Origin: Eleginops maclovinus
Lineage: Eukaryota; Chordata; Actinopteri; Perciformes; Eleginopidae
Direction of reading: 5' to 3'
Assembly: GCF_036324505.1 (NCBI RefSeq)
Contig: NC_086357.1
Location: forward strand, 25,758,293-25,822,292
Length of the DNA: 64,000 nucleotides
Shown here: positions 31,661 through 45,200 of the stretch, one piece after another
Layout of the letters: each line of letters starts with the position of its first letter
Numbering within the stretch: the stretch's first letter is position 1
Translations under genes and position numbers: made by a program
The notes under the pieces: generated by a model
Database searches by the model: none
What the model was told of the DNA's origin: nothing
Seen by the model: only the letters and a program-made list of their open reading frames with translations

Positions 31661-34307
31661 CTGCCCTTGTTATGACTAAATTATTCTGAAGGATTACAGC
31701 AGATAATGGACACACCCGGCTTGATTAACCTGCTCTGCACATAACGGGTTTCCACACGTTTGTTTCTGTCTTACTGACACTCGTGGACAACAACACCGAT
31801 GTTTGCTGTTCCCACAGCAGCAAATAAAGATCTATACAACACAGAATGTTCTTCACATGCTGCTGCATGTAAACCGGGTCACACTGAGGGCAGAACTCTG
31901 ATTCAATCATGTAGTTTGAAATGAGAATCCATCTAGGAGGAGTTCCTAGTAGAGCAGCCATTAAGAGGGAGAGAGATCACAATCCTCCCTTTGCAAATAT
32001 ATGAGCAATTAGAAATACCGCCTCACAGTTTTATGCCTCCAAGTTGTAGACATTTGTGTGAAATTGTCCAAATTAGCAAGAGGGTAAAGGTGAAAAGAGA
32101 CACAGAATAGACTAGACAAACTATGCAAACAGATCATTTATTAATAGGGTTAAAAACAAAACAGAGGTTAAAACAAGAAACATAAACAAAGTCCACTCAT
32201 GTGTCGAGACGTTCCTCGGCTAAGGAGAGAATCAGGGTTGTTTGGTTCACATTGACCTTGAAAATATACAGGTCGTCCTTGAGTCCAAGTGGATGTTTGT
32301 GATAAATTTGAGAAAAACTCTTCAAGGCACTTGAATTATTATGTTCACAAGGAGAGCCCTTGTTTGAATATGGATGCGTGTTAAGACTTGTCTAGTGCGT
32401 GATTTTCAACAAGGTAGTGTGCTCTGAAATCGCACTCGTCTGCTGTGAACTTTACCAGGAGTGACAATCAATAGCCTACTGTTAGCTAGCTAGCCTGTTA
32501 GCTCAGTTAGCTAGCTAGCTGTTTACGTTAGTAAAACCAATACAGACTACTTGATTGTTTCAATAATAAACAGCGGCTTCTTCTTCCTACACCAGAGATG
32601 GTTGGTTTATTAAAGAGAAAACTAACCCACCTATATAAATCATGTGTAGTTCTGTGTTCACTTCTGTTACGTTAGCCAAGATGGCGGCCATTGAGGATGA
32701 CTATTCAATACATATAAGAGCAACATTACTCACTGTGCTTTTGCCATCCTTTGCGTTGGGACACTCTATGCACCCAAAATACCAAAAGTAAGGCCAGAAA
32801 AATGTAAATTGAGACACACCATTGGTCTGGTATTACCGTTAGCTTAGCCTGTTAGCACGGAGTATAACTGAGGTGAGAATTGCTAACTTTTATACTCTTC
32901 CCTGACAGATAAACATTTAACTAGATTTGGCAGAGAAGTGAAACAAGAATAAAAAAGACAGAGTATCGCAGCAAATGGTGTCTTTTAAAAACTGTAGTTC
33001 TCCCAAATCTGGAGGTGTGTTTAGCTTTACATGTGAAAACAACATGGACGCCACAAAGACGCATTTTATTCATCAAACAACACATGGATATTTGTGTACA
33101 AGTTGTTGTTCTGACTATATTCCAATCAGTTTTACGACTATTTCAGCATCAAATGAATGCAACACAGATGCCCTACATGAAACATAACCACTGATCACTG
33201 ATTCTTCCTTTGCTAATGCTTCATCTTTCTACAAGGTTTTTAAGGAATTCGGGCAGATTTTTGTCTCAGTCCTTTCGGTAAAAAAAGTCAAGGGGAATTC
33301 AGAGTACCATTATCCTGTGGTTGTTCTGGAGAACATCTGAGGTCTTACTGTGATGTAACCAAAGCCAGTTGAATCTTCCAGAAAAGCCAAAATCCAGACA
33401 TTTAAGCATCTGGCTCTTGTTTACCCCTAATGAAATCTCCTGCAGCATGGTAGTGCCAACAAACATGCTGATTTAAATTCCTAAGAATGGGATTGGTAGA
33501 TTGTTGCCAGACCGTAGTAACACATTGCTTTTGAAATACTTAGAAGCAATACACCTCAATTGTATTTGGGTGTTGGTTGATATCAAAACGACAGATACTA
33601 TTTAGCTTGAATTGACCCTCAAAATGACTTCCACTGGTTTGATTTTCTCTATCGTGTAAGGATACCATTATATCTTCTTAGAAAAGCAGTGCGGATCTGC
33701 AGGAACGAGTCGGCCCAGCTGAGTTCTGGTGGCTTTTTCCCCTGCTCAGCACCCCTTGTTTTCGTACATGAAAAGAGGCAGCTGTTTTTGTCCTCAAGTG
33801 AGAGCATGGAGAGCAGGCAGAGGCTCCCTAAAATAAACAGGCTATCTGTGCAACACATGGATGTATCAGCCTGAGGCGGGTCAGGGTCCCTCTGCATGGG
33901 GCGCTCCCTGCCCACTCCACAAACACACATCCCCATGCCTTCACTGCTCCAGATCAGAGAGTTTTACTCAACTTAAAACAGTGTTTAGGGAAGATTATCA
34001 GTGAGAAAGTTTGACCAATTGTAACAATACCTGGTTTATGGTTGCAGTATTGGTCACAATAGATCTAAATCTAAATGTTTAAGGCCAATCACATGATTGT
34101 TCTTTCCAATTTAATCGGGTTTTTTTGTATTTCCACTACATTCAAGCTGAACACAAACGCTGCAAATCATGGATGTTTTAAGAGAACTGGATACAGCTTT
34201 GGAGGTTTCATCTGACTGTTTCCTGTTTCTGCTGCTAAATTGCACAGTGCATATTGTTGTATTGTATTTACCTACGTATTAACTGTAATTGTATTGCTTT
34301 TACTTAG

Positions 34308-34349
34308 TAGGGTTAGGGTTAGGGTTAGGGTTAGGGTTAGGGTTAGGGT
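34308..34349 (+). repeat. Interstitial telomeric repeat (TTAGGG)7
   Basis: Seven perfect units of the vertebrate telomere hexamer, ending directly at the first bases of the SINE at 34352. Confidence 0.97.
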
Positions 34350-34351
34350 AA

Positions 34352-34665
34352 GTCCAGCAGTGGCTCAGTCAGTAGGGGCTTGGGCTGGGAACTGTAGGGT
34401 CGCCGGTTCAATTCCCCGAACAGACTTGAAAATATGGATGGTGGACTGCTACTTGGAGAGGTCCCTGTTCACCTCCTAGGCCCTGCTGTGGTGCCCTTGA
34501 GCAAGGCACCGGCCACCTCCAATCCCCCCTCCCCATTGCTCCCCGGGCGCTGCACGATAGCTGCCCACTGCTCCTAGTACTAGGATGGGTTAAATGCAGA
34601 GGACCAATTTCACTGTGTGTGCTCTGCTGTGTGCATGTATGTGACAAATAAAGAGGGTTTCATCC
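34352..34665 (+). mobile_element. tRNA-derived SINE
   Basis: A-box-like TGGCTCAGTCAGTAGG at 34361-34376 and B-box GGTTCAATTCC at 34405-34415 give an internal RNA polymerase III promoter. Next come the conserved GCCCTTGAGCAAGGCACCGG segment and a tail ending TGACAAATAAAGAGGGTTTC. A truncated inverted relative lies at 40714-40881. Confidence 0.8.
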
Positions 34666-34739
34666 TCCGATTCTATCTATCTATGTAATACCTACTTAGT
34701 TTATTTTATGTTAGTTTGATTTTACCTCTCACTTTGTAT

Positions 34740-34810
34740 TACTTTCTCCTGCAACTGTTGCACAGCAATTTCCCTCGGGATAAATAAAGCTTCTTGAATC
34801 TTGAATCTTT
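34740..34810 (+). repeat. LINE 3'-tail fragment
   Basis: CACAGCAATTTCCCTCGGGA, then TAAATAAAGCTTCTTGAATC and repeated TTGAATC, a pattern typical of the 3' ends of teleost non-LTR retrotransposons. Confidence 0.55.
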
Positions 34811-34844
34811 CATTTTGAAGAGTGTTCCCCATCTGAGTAATTTC

Positions 34845-35090
34845 AGTTTCTACTTCCTGTCTCTGTGTTGACCCTCCTGTTTGATTACCTGATTGTGCTC
34901 ACCTGATGCCCCTGTGTTTTTCTGCCCTCCCCAGCTATGTCTTGCTATGTCCTGCATATATTTAAGTTCTTCTTTGCTGTCATTGTTTGTTGGATCTGTG
35001 TTTGCTGTTCCGAAAACCTAACATTAAAGGTGTTTTTCACTAAAACTTTGTACGTCCTGGTTTTGGACCTAGTCTGCTTTGCTCTTCACG
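34845..35090 (+). mobile_element. LTR-related fragment
   Basis: GATTGTGCTCACCTGATGCC, CCCCTGTGTTTTTCTGCCC and GTCCTGGTTTTGGACC parallel, in the same order, the minus-strand sequence of the solo LTR at 51157-51593. Ends not defined; probably truncated. Confidence 0.45.
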
Positions 35091-37669
35091 AGACACAAAG
35101 TTGCTCAGTGGCGCATGAAGCCAAAATGATCTGACTCTCGAGAGCAAAAGTACCTTTATGTGGGCCCAAAGAGAGTGTGAACTTGAGTTTTCCTTAAGCC
35201 CCACCTCCGATCTCCGGCTCTCGGTTATCAATGGAGAAAGAAAATAACTCTAGGTTCGGCTTTACTGCATTTTACAACTTTTAGACACTAATGATTCAAA
35301 AAAGCGCCTTACAAGTGTCGGATAGTTTATTAGTTCAAAAAGAATTATACAGTGACTTACAGACATTTATTTCTGAATGTAAGTCAATGGGAAAAAGGGC
35401 CCAATTACGTCACATCACTTGTAGTACCTCTGTTTGGCCAGTATAGAAATGGACATCCACGTCCAGCGAACTTCCTGGGGTCTTTGCGAGGTTCGAAACA
35501 TGCTCTTCATTGTTAAACACCAGGATCTGCGTGATGGACCCTTCACAAACATGTTTTTGAGGACTAAAAACGCTGCTAGAAAGAATTCCAGCATAAATAC
35601 AGTCACCTCATATTGTAAGAAGCTGTTGTTTTTCTCCTTCATTCATTCATAGCTGCAGCTGCACAGAAGCCTTAATGGATCCCAGCTAATGAACTCAGAC
35701 ACTAACTGAGAAAAGTGATGCTTTTTGATGATTGGTGCTCAACTTAAGAGGCATTGTGGTTTGTTGTTGCTTCTGATTATCCATCTCAAGTTCTAGAATT
35801 AAATAAATATCAACATGTGCTTGTCTCATCACTTAGAGTGGATGTTCTGGATAGTGTTTTGAGACAACCACTGTGTAGCTAATAACAAAAGTAGGCTAAT
35901 TTCCCGGCTTGTTTCTTCAAGAACATACTTAGCCTACACGCTAAACCAAACCAGGCGTTTCACAGCCATTATTTTTTAGTATTTTTCCGAAAGCATGTCA
36001 CATATTTTGGTTCGGAAACGTTGCCATCAGACTCACACAGTGTTTAACTTTATTTGATCGTTGCTATTCTTATTTACACTGTAACTAACCTGCTTACTCA
36101 TATTTCTGTTCTTATTGTCCTTGTGTGCACTCTTTATTTTACTGTCCTTGTTTTACTCTTGTTCTATTCCTGCTTTGACACCTGGCTTTCCCTACATGGT
36201 GATACAGAAAGGTCTTATCTTAAGGTATCACTGATTCTGCAGAAACGTAGAATGCCATTATTCGTAGGGATATGGTTGGCTTTCAAGTACAGTTTGTATG
36301 CTTAGCATTCAATTTGGTGTTGACTACACTTCCCCTCAACATGCACATTCTTTAGTTTAATTTGTCCATTTAGATTTGAGTCTGTTTCTTACTGTATTCC
36401 CATTAGATAATGAAAATAAAATACGACATGTAAAAGAAGACTAGCACAAATGCCCTTTATCTTGCAATGTTAGGAAAAGTGATTTGGGTTTCGGCTCACA
36501 CATTTAATATGTTCTTCGTTGCTCCATGCTTCAGTCTTCCACCAAGTATCATAAAAATCAGGCTGGTAGTTTTCCCAGAATCCTGCAGACAAACCAAGCC
36601 AGAAACATGACCTCCTTAGCCGGAGTAATGACGATAAATGTTGTCATTATACTCCATTCTTATCACAAATACAATACCTAAAGATTTGTTTCATAAAATG
36701 AGTATAAAATAGGATCTATCTAAATGATAATAGTCCAGGCATGCAGTATATAAATCAGCAGCAGGTTTTTAATCATAAGTCACATCCCTTTGACTCTCCG
36801 GGGCTTTGTTGCCATAAATATATACTCAGGTCTTGATTATATGGTGGATAACTACAGATTGTAAAAGCGATTGCAGTAAGGAGACTTTAATAGCTTTGTG
36901 ACCCAGGCTATAAACTTTAATTACAGCCAGTGTGAATTTTGTTTTGAAAAGGATTGTTCTTTATCCAGCTGTAATGAAATGTGTTGGAGGGAGAGGAGCA
37001 CGGAGCAGGACATAATATCCCCTCATGGTTAGCGGCTCACGAAGGAGGCTACCGCTGGGTCATCCCTGCAGAACGCTCCTGGTACAAACTAACTTCTTAG
37101 GAGATTTGTGAGGGATATTTATGCAGTTCAAAATACATAAGAATGAAAGGAAACTAAGGTTTTAAAAGCATGTTGAATGGTTTTCCTCCGTGCAGCCTAA
37201 TTGAAAAATCAGAAACGTTCTTGCAGGCTGAACATTTGATTAAAGAACCAAAGTTTGCTGAGAACTTTAACCCCTTTAAATGGCCGGAAACACTTTAAAA
37301 TACTGTAAATCATTTCTTAAAAGTACAATAAATAATGATAACGTTTACCTATTAGGAGTAAGGCTAGTATTTATGATGTGGTTGCAGTTTGTTGGTTGCT
37401 TTATCTTGCTGTCAGCAGTATTGCGGAAGAAAATCTGGCCTAAATGTTATGAAACTTGGCACAAGGAAAAAGCAGTGGCAAAGGATGAGTCCAATCAATT
37501 TTGGACAAGATGTTATAGACTATATTAGACTTGTTGTTGTTAATGATTGCCAAAAGATTTGTAAACCTTTAAAAAATAGTTTGTGGATTGCTGTAATAAA
37601 CTTGCAAATGTGTGCAATACAATGTCTTGTAAATAGTACAATAGTATAGTCTGTTATATATTGTTAAAC

Positions 37670-38260
37670 AAACACAAAATGCCCTACATAAAATAACTAC
37701 AAGCCACAACAAACACAAAGCAACCACAAAATGTCAAAAGTTTGGATTGTTTGTTCCAACTATTTCCAGATTCAAAGAGCGAGTTGATTGTAGGACCCTG
37801 GGAGAAATAATAGCCAAAAGATACATGAAATTACAACAAAGAGACTCAAACTTAATCTGGAGGAGACACAACATGACTTCTAAGAGACAAAAACTACCAA
37901 CAAAAGAAAAACATATAATAAAAGACACAAAACGCTCAACACACAGCTACTCAAAATAACTATTAAAGACCAAAAACGCCCACAATGATACTTACAACAA
38001 CCGCAAAGAGACTCAGAATGACTACGAACAAACACAAAGCAAGTAAATATGAATAACTAACAGGTAGATTAAATTACAGAAATGATTACAAGGGGACATA
38101 TAACAACTCCGAGAGACACAACTTAACTTAGTTATTCAAAATGTCTTCAAAATTATATTAAAAGACAAACTGAATACAAACAGACACAAAATGTCCACAA
38201 AGACACATAAAATCACTAAGAAGAGACACGAAGCAACTACAAAAAGACAGAAGTTGATAG
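37670..38260 (+). repeat. Degenerate ACAAAGAGAC tract
   Basis: Same word family as 31260-31660 (ACAAAGAGACTC, AGAGACAC, CACAAAATG) interspersed with unique sequence. A short segment, TTCAAAGAGxGxG...TGTAGGACCCTGGGAG, occurs twice (about 37771-37804 and 38262-38298), pointing to local duplication. Confidence 0.5.
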
Positions 38261-38639
38261 GATTCAAAGAGAGGGCTGTCTGTAGGACCCTGGGAGCGCC
38301 GTTCCTCCCGGAGCCTCCACCGTGGGGCTTGACAGCGGGTCCCTGTGGGCTGGAGGCCCTCTGCAGGCGTGTGGCTCTCCACCGTTTGCCGGCCTCGGGG
38401 ACAGCTGTGTCGCCGCGGTGTTTGGCCCCGTGCCCCGGGACAGCAGCTGCCATAAACAAATAGTGTTGAGGGCTACTGGCCCGGTCCCCAGCTCTTTTCA
38501 AGACGGTACTGTGAGCCGCCTGACCTTCGCCCAGCTCACTCCATTAAGCTCCAATACATTTTAACAGGACTTTGGAGGGTTGGGGTAGTAAAGAAATGCA
38601 GCTCGACCCATTTAAAGGAAAGAAGTGAGATGGGGACAA

Positions 38640-39110
38640 AGTGCCCAAAGGAATCAAATTACAAGGCACAGAACAACCTTAAAGAGACCGAAAAGGACCA
38701 AAAAGAGCAGGAAGGCAACCACATACACTCAAAACAACCAACTATACTCAAAGCGTCTACAAAGAAGAACGATAAAATGAGGACAAACATTCAAAATGAC
38801 TAAAAAGAGATGCAAAGAAACAACTTAGAGTTTACAAAGTGACAATGTATCAACAGGACACAAATAAAGGCAAAGAAAACAACCATAGACACAAAACACT
38901 CATAAAGACACACAAAGAGACAAGACACAACTACCAAGAGTCACAAAACAAGTAGGAAGAGACAACATTAATGATAAAGTACCACAAAAGAGCCAACAAA
39001 CTACTTAAAAGAGAATCAAAACTACAGAGACAAAGATCATCTAACAAGAGACAAGAAACAACTTCCAGGAGATACAAGAGAACAAAATAAATTCACCAAA
39101 CAACTACCAA
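38640..39110 (+). repeat. Degenerate ACAAAGAGAC tract
   Basis: Continues the same imperfect repeat word family as 31260-31660, more diverged. Confidence 0.5.
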
Positions 39111-40713
39111 GAGATCAGTGCACTATTCGCCCACAAAGCGTCACATTACCCCTCCATATACGAGTTTGAAAGCCCCCAAAATTAATGGATTTTGGATGAA
39201 TTAATTCATATCCATGCCTCAGTGTTTATCACCTTTTCATTCATGTCTAAGTTAAGTCCAAAACGTTCAAAGAGAAGACTCCGTCCTCCTCAAGATGTAA
39301 AGCTTTGTTTGATAGTAAGTATGAGATATGTTTGTTTACACTCTCCTCCTCACGTGAGTAGCAAAGTGATTTGCGGTTGATAAGGTAATCCCTGGTGTCA
39401 GAGCCCCGCTCCAGCGAGTTATGGAAAAAACAAAGAAGTGTTGAGTTTGCCTTCAGCCAAGTTAAGCCCGAATGAGCTGCTGAATAACGTCATGGCTGAC
39501 TTCATCCTCGCTGTTTTTTTTGGAGGGCTTACACTCTCACATAGCTCGATTATCCTTTCTCCCACAACACTTTCCCTCCACATGTTGGGGAGATTTTAAT
39601 AAACACTGCAATATGACATTTTAAACATCCCTGTGCCGAGGAGGTTATGCATGTTATGGTCTGTTTGCAGAGGCATTACAGTGAAGCTACCTGCAGATTT
39701 TAAGAAAACCTGGTGTGTTTGTTGATGATGTCTTTTCTAAGTTCTCTTATAATAGAGACAACGTTTACATCCAAGAGTTTGAGGATCATTTTAAATACGC
39801 TATATAGAGCTTCTTTTAATAAGATTCATAATTGTATTAAGTATTTCTACTGGAACATGCTTACATGCTTTATAGTACAAAAAATAATCATATTTGACTC
39901 ATACTTTCCATCTCAATGTACCTGTATTCACTTCCTCACCGCAGCGCTCCGTATTAGTGCCTGTCTCTTTAAAAAGCCCCTCACCAAAATGTGTTTTGAT
40001 TGGTCGCCTGGAAAAGTTGAAAATTTGAAAGGGTGTCGCATGAGCCAAAGAAGTACTTATTACATTTGAATCGTGGGACAGAAACAAATATTAGGAAAGG
40101 ATTGTTAACCACCGGAAAAAATGTCCTTAAGTCGGAGCAACAACAACCTGGACACAGACATCATGTTGTTTAACACCCTGAGCAATAAATAATAACAAAT
40201 CTTCTTCAAAAAGCAGGTGTTGGCCCTAAATTACATATATTTTGGAAAGAGACATTTGAGGCTCTTAAAGAAGTGTTCCAGCTAAATATTGCTCTAAATC
40301 CGAGGGAGGCTCTACTGGGAGTATTACCTGTGGGCCTAGAAGAGAGGTCTAAGACGTTTCTATTAAGAAGTTTATTGACAGCTGCCCGGAAACGCATCAC
40401 CATTAAATGGTTGAAACCAGAACCTCCCACCTGTAACTGCTGGATTCAGACAGTGTGGGATAACCACCACACGGAGCACATGTAATGCATCTATTCAAGA
40501 TTGCATTGTATTGAAAAATAAAAAGTAGAAGTTGTTCTCAATTTACAATTTAAGGCTTTTTATCCCAGCTCGGGAAAAGGGGACCAATGCACCATTGGCC
40601 CGAAATGTTATCGTTGTCTTGAGTAACATAACAAATGATCAGTTCATAAAGTAAGTGTCATTGAATAGCTAATAAGATGCACATTATATATGCAGTTTAC
40701 ATTCATTTAGGGG

Positions 40714-40881
40714 AGCAACGGGCCGGTGCCTTGCTCAAGGGCACCACAGCAGGGCCCAGGAGGTGAACTGGGACCTCTCCGAGTAGCAGTCCACCTTCCA
40801 TATTTCAAGTCTGTTCGGGGACTTGAACCGGCGACCCTACGATTCCCAGTCCAAGCCCCTACTGACTGAGCCACTGCTGGA
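40714..40881 (-). mobile_element. tRNA-derived SINE, 5' part, inverted
   Basis: Reverse complement of the first half of the SINE at 34352, with AGCAGTGGCTCAGTCAGTAG and the CCGGTTCAAGT B-box both readable on the minus strand. The 3' half is missing. Confidence 0.75.
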
Positions 40882-42272
40882 CAAATATCTCTTGCGAGGT
40901 CTTATATCTCTTCTAACACAAACACAATTTATTAACCTTTGAGAAATTGTCCATAAGTATTATTTGGATGGCAATTAATTAAAAAGTTGCAACTGTTAAT
41001 TATAATGACCATGCAAATAATAGATGCACTACACACTATTTGACAAACCAAATCTGAATCGTGGTGCAGAAAACTCTCCACCTCTTAGATTTTCCAAACA
41101 GTTCTTTAGGCAACATGTTGAATGAATGAACACACAAATCAAAAGGAGGGGATGCTTTTAATCCCGTTTCCACACAGTATAGTTACATGAGTTCCAGTAC
41201 AGCACAGTATATAAAATGTGAAGTCAGTTGAAAGCAGATTGGAAACTCTTCATTGCAGAATTCCTGATGCTGCCAGAGACTCTGAAAGCTCTTATATCTC
41301 TTGCAACACAATTGTTCCCTTCAAGACAATATCTCAATCAGTCACACCCTGCATCCCACTGAGGGTTTTTATGGCCGTGAAAATGCTCCAACTTCCAACC
41401 ATTTAGTTTGGCCTTCACCGTCATGTGACCTCCACTAAGTGATGCTGGAGCCTGATTCAGTGTTTTCCAACACCATGACCACAGCATCAAATTATCAACT
41501 TTGTTGTTTGGAAAAGCTCTTTCACATGCTGCCAAATGACTCCCAGTTTCTGCAGCAACCAAATGAAGAAAGCCTTTCCAAAAGTCTCTGTGGAGCCCAC
41601 ACAAGACACACAGGCCTCGTTGCTCAAACACACATCTTATAAACTTACATTTATTATAATCAGTTTAACAAAACTAGGTTAGAAATGTGTATATCAAGAT
41701 TTAAATTCAGCAAAACTCTGTTGCACAATGCACGTTTGCTTAGCCTAGTGAGCATGAATATGTGTGCATGCCTAAAGTACCTATTAGCTAACAAGCTAGC
41801 TAAACAGTCAGTTAACATTATTCATGATAAACAAGCTTTAATTTCATCTAAAAAAAAACCTATAAAGAAACTCAAACTCAATTTGGTTAAGTGTGTCGGT
41901 TACCTTTCTTTCAAGTAACGTGATAATGTTGTCCAATCCACGTAGAAAAATAGCTTTTAATGTGTTTGAATCTAGGTTAAAATGCAATACTGGATCACAA
42001 TTGATATCAGAGTTTCCAGATTTGGTGCAACATAATTGTTTGTTTGTGCAAAACCAGCCTGTTTGTTTGTTTTCTTTGACATTTGACTCATATGTGAGTA
42101 ATTATGTGAGCATTCCAGACTTAAAAACAGTGATTATACAGGCTGCATTTATCTAACGTTAACCATGAATGAAACGGTGAATCATATCAGTTATGCATAA
42201 TGAGAGTATTATGTTTGTTTTTTTAAATGTAAGAGTAAGTATGGTTGTGCTCATATATAGTAGAGGAATGTT

Positions 42273-45200
42273 CTATAAATTCTCAAATTCGCAGTCAAAG
42301 TCTGTCATTCTGCACAGGATGTACTTCCACTGCCGATCCCTGAAACCAAAGACAAGAACCTGTCACTTCAACGATCATCAATTATCAGACTTCACTGGTT
42401 TTTGCCAATAAATTCCGGTCCCATCAGGCAAACTCGGGAGATGTTGTCTTCCAATTGAGAGGAATTCAACAATTTTTGGATGGATTTCCATACGTTGCTT
42501 CATGGGATCAGAACTTATTAGGAGATAAACAGATGTTGTGAGCAGACCTTAGCACTCCACTGAAGGTGGACTGGGCACCGCGGATGAAGAAGCCATAACT
42601 CGGGATCACCATCTCTCCCTCTTCTCTGTAGTGTTCAGGGACGTCCGAGGTCTTCCTGTGGAGGCAAAACAGAAGTGTGTCATTTTTTTGTTGTGTATCA
42701 AACAACCATAGCAGGACACCTTAAGAAATATGATCTTTCTCTTTCTTGCCAAGATTAAAACAAGAGGATCGATGCTGTTCTCATATCTACAGTAAAAGTG
42801 TGTCTTTCATGAAACAGTTTTATAGTTTTTAAGTAAAATTTGTGTTAATTTCTCTGCTCACTTACAGCAACACGTGTCGAGATCCGCTTGTCTTTTCAAT
42901 GTAAAATTTCCCTAAAAGAAAACTTCACAGGGAGGTCTAGGCAAAAAAATACTTAAGGTTTAGGAAAGATTGCATATCTGGTTTAAGTAACTACACGTGG
43001 AAGTTGTTTAAGTTTAAGATATCAAAACAAGTTGTTTAGGTAAAGATTGTGATTTGGTTTAAAAATAACTGGAGGAGTGCTATTAGTTAAGAGTGAAAGT
43101 CACGTGATGAATTACAGTAAGGGTTTAAGAAGTAAAGCTACTCACGAACATGCGATGGCAAGAACAGAAATCTCCCGAAGGTTCGGCTAGGCGTTTTTTT
43201 GGGTCCATCCAGACCACTCTGGCCTTAGTTCCTTTGCAATATTTATCTCTTTTATACTTTATAATTATGTGAACTAAACAATTGATTTTGTGTGATAGAA
43301 TTTACAAACTTTTCTTAGGTGTTGCTATGGAAAACAAAAGCTGCATAGCTTACTGATCAACAAGTTTGTTCATGTGCAGGAATATTTCTTGTCTTTGAGT
43401 TGTGACCTCTAAGAATTTGGACACAAAATAACCTGTCAACGTTTTTAAATAACACAAAAGTTTGTCTCCTTTATTTAGTTGTGTTTGCTTCAGATTCATA
43501 TCAAACAGAAAGATGGGAGTCTAGATTTCCTGTAACATAGCCCCGTGAGTACGTACATGCAGGAGTAGGGACAGCGGCGTTTGTAGTAGCAGCAGTAGAA
43601 CTGCCACTCTCGGTCCAGAACGGATTCAAAGTACTTGCTCTGAACGCCGGCTACCAGCCCGTTACGAGTGCATGTGGAAGTCCTGCAAAGAATAAGAGAG
43701 TCATTCAGTTGTTAAGTATACCACTTGATTCATATGTAGAGAGTGAAAAAACACAGAAGAACATGCCACGCTTTCTCACAATTTATTGACAGGTGACACA
43801 TTAGAGAAAAAATGCATCTTCATCGTTTGAAGCGAATACTGGTTTGTTGACGGAGTGTTTGTGTATGACCCATATACTACGCTATCACCACAACACACCC
43901 AACAATACGAGGTCCGAGCTGCAGGAACAGCCCCGCGTTTGTCATGGCAACATTCATGTCCCTGCAGGGTAAAGACTGGTGTAACTCAAACAGACAGCGT
44001 CGTAAAGAGAGGAAGGCGTGGCAGCGATAGAGAGATCATTGTTTGTCTTTCAGTCAGAGGGCTGGGTGCAGGCGAGGTAAACTCCAAATGTATCTAAACC
44101 TAAAGAGCACAAAAGAAATAGCTCCCCAAACCTTGAATAAGTAATGTGGAGCCGGTAACTGCTTTTGATTTAAGCTGCTGTTTACAGAGATGTCACTTCT
44201 TCCTCCAGTCCAGCTTCTTCCAAAGTTATTTAATTACATCAAACTTCCTGTGAAGTTCAAAGCTTTACAATATCTTTATGTGAGATTGTTACTCTGTAGT
44301 TTTTCTGATTCACCAGATCCAAACATATCCAGGAAAACTCTGTAACATGTGGTCCATAAAACCATCACAATGTGAAGTCTCTGAAGGCCCAGATTGGCCT
44401 GTTGGACGAATTCTGTTTCACCGGAGGAAGTCATGTTTCCAGGAACTGTCAGAGGAAGACACACGTTGCATATTGAATTGTGATTTTTACAGACCCGGGA
44501 GGACCAGGAGGCCCAGGCTGAGAAAACAATGGACAGAAAAACACTTTTTATATAAGGAACAAAAGGATCAGCATCTCTAGTTGCACGGTTAAAGTAACAG
44601 TTTTGCTCTCTGCACAATCTGAGAACAATAATGCCAAAACAGCCATCAGGAACTATAGTTTGACCATGTTAAGACACTGCTAACACCATTTGCTTTAAAT
44701 GTATTTCCAGGGAGTAAAGTACAGCTGTCTCTTGCAAATAACATTTACCAAATACTAAAATGCATTCTCAATTATGCTTCCAGAAACAAATCAAAAACGC
44801 AGCTAAACTATCTGGTTAGGTTTGGTAAAGATCATGGTTTGGCTTGAAATAGCAACTGCTTTCCCCTACAAGTTACACATGTAAAGGTGTAACGTTAACT
44901 GGATTTGAGTTTTGGTAACCCTTGCCCTCTGAACGTGAACCCTTTAGACTTTGATTAGAGACTTATTTGTGAAAATTCTAAACCAAATATGGGACCAAAT
45001 TGTCTTCCTTTGAATTCCCCTTGATGGACGATCAGTATTCTGATAAACTTGGCTCCTAGCATTGAGGTTGATTTGGTGCCTATTTGAAGTACAAGGGATT
45101 GTTTGAATGCACCAGTCAACCCACAAATCAGCTGACACTTCCCATCAGAGAAAAATAAAAGTAGGCCTACACCTGGAAGGTTTTCAGGTATTGAATAAAG

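Larger units (their letters stand above)
23733..42272. other. Gene-free stretch between the transposon and dpt
   Basis: No exon of a recognisable protein family was seen on either strand. The content is interspersed repeats (listed separately), AT-rich DNA, and unclassified fragments such as 35040-35600 and 42930-43200-type GGTTTAGG(A/T)AAAGAT sequence. Short ORFs here are not supported by similarity, codon character or splice context. Confidence 0.6.

Noticed and set aside
34352..34430. Functional tRNA gene
   Set aside because: A and B boxes are present, but they head a SINE with a conserved body and tail, and no complete cloverleaf was evident.
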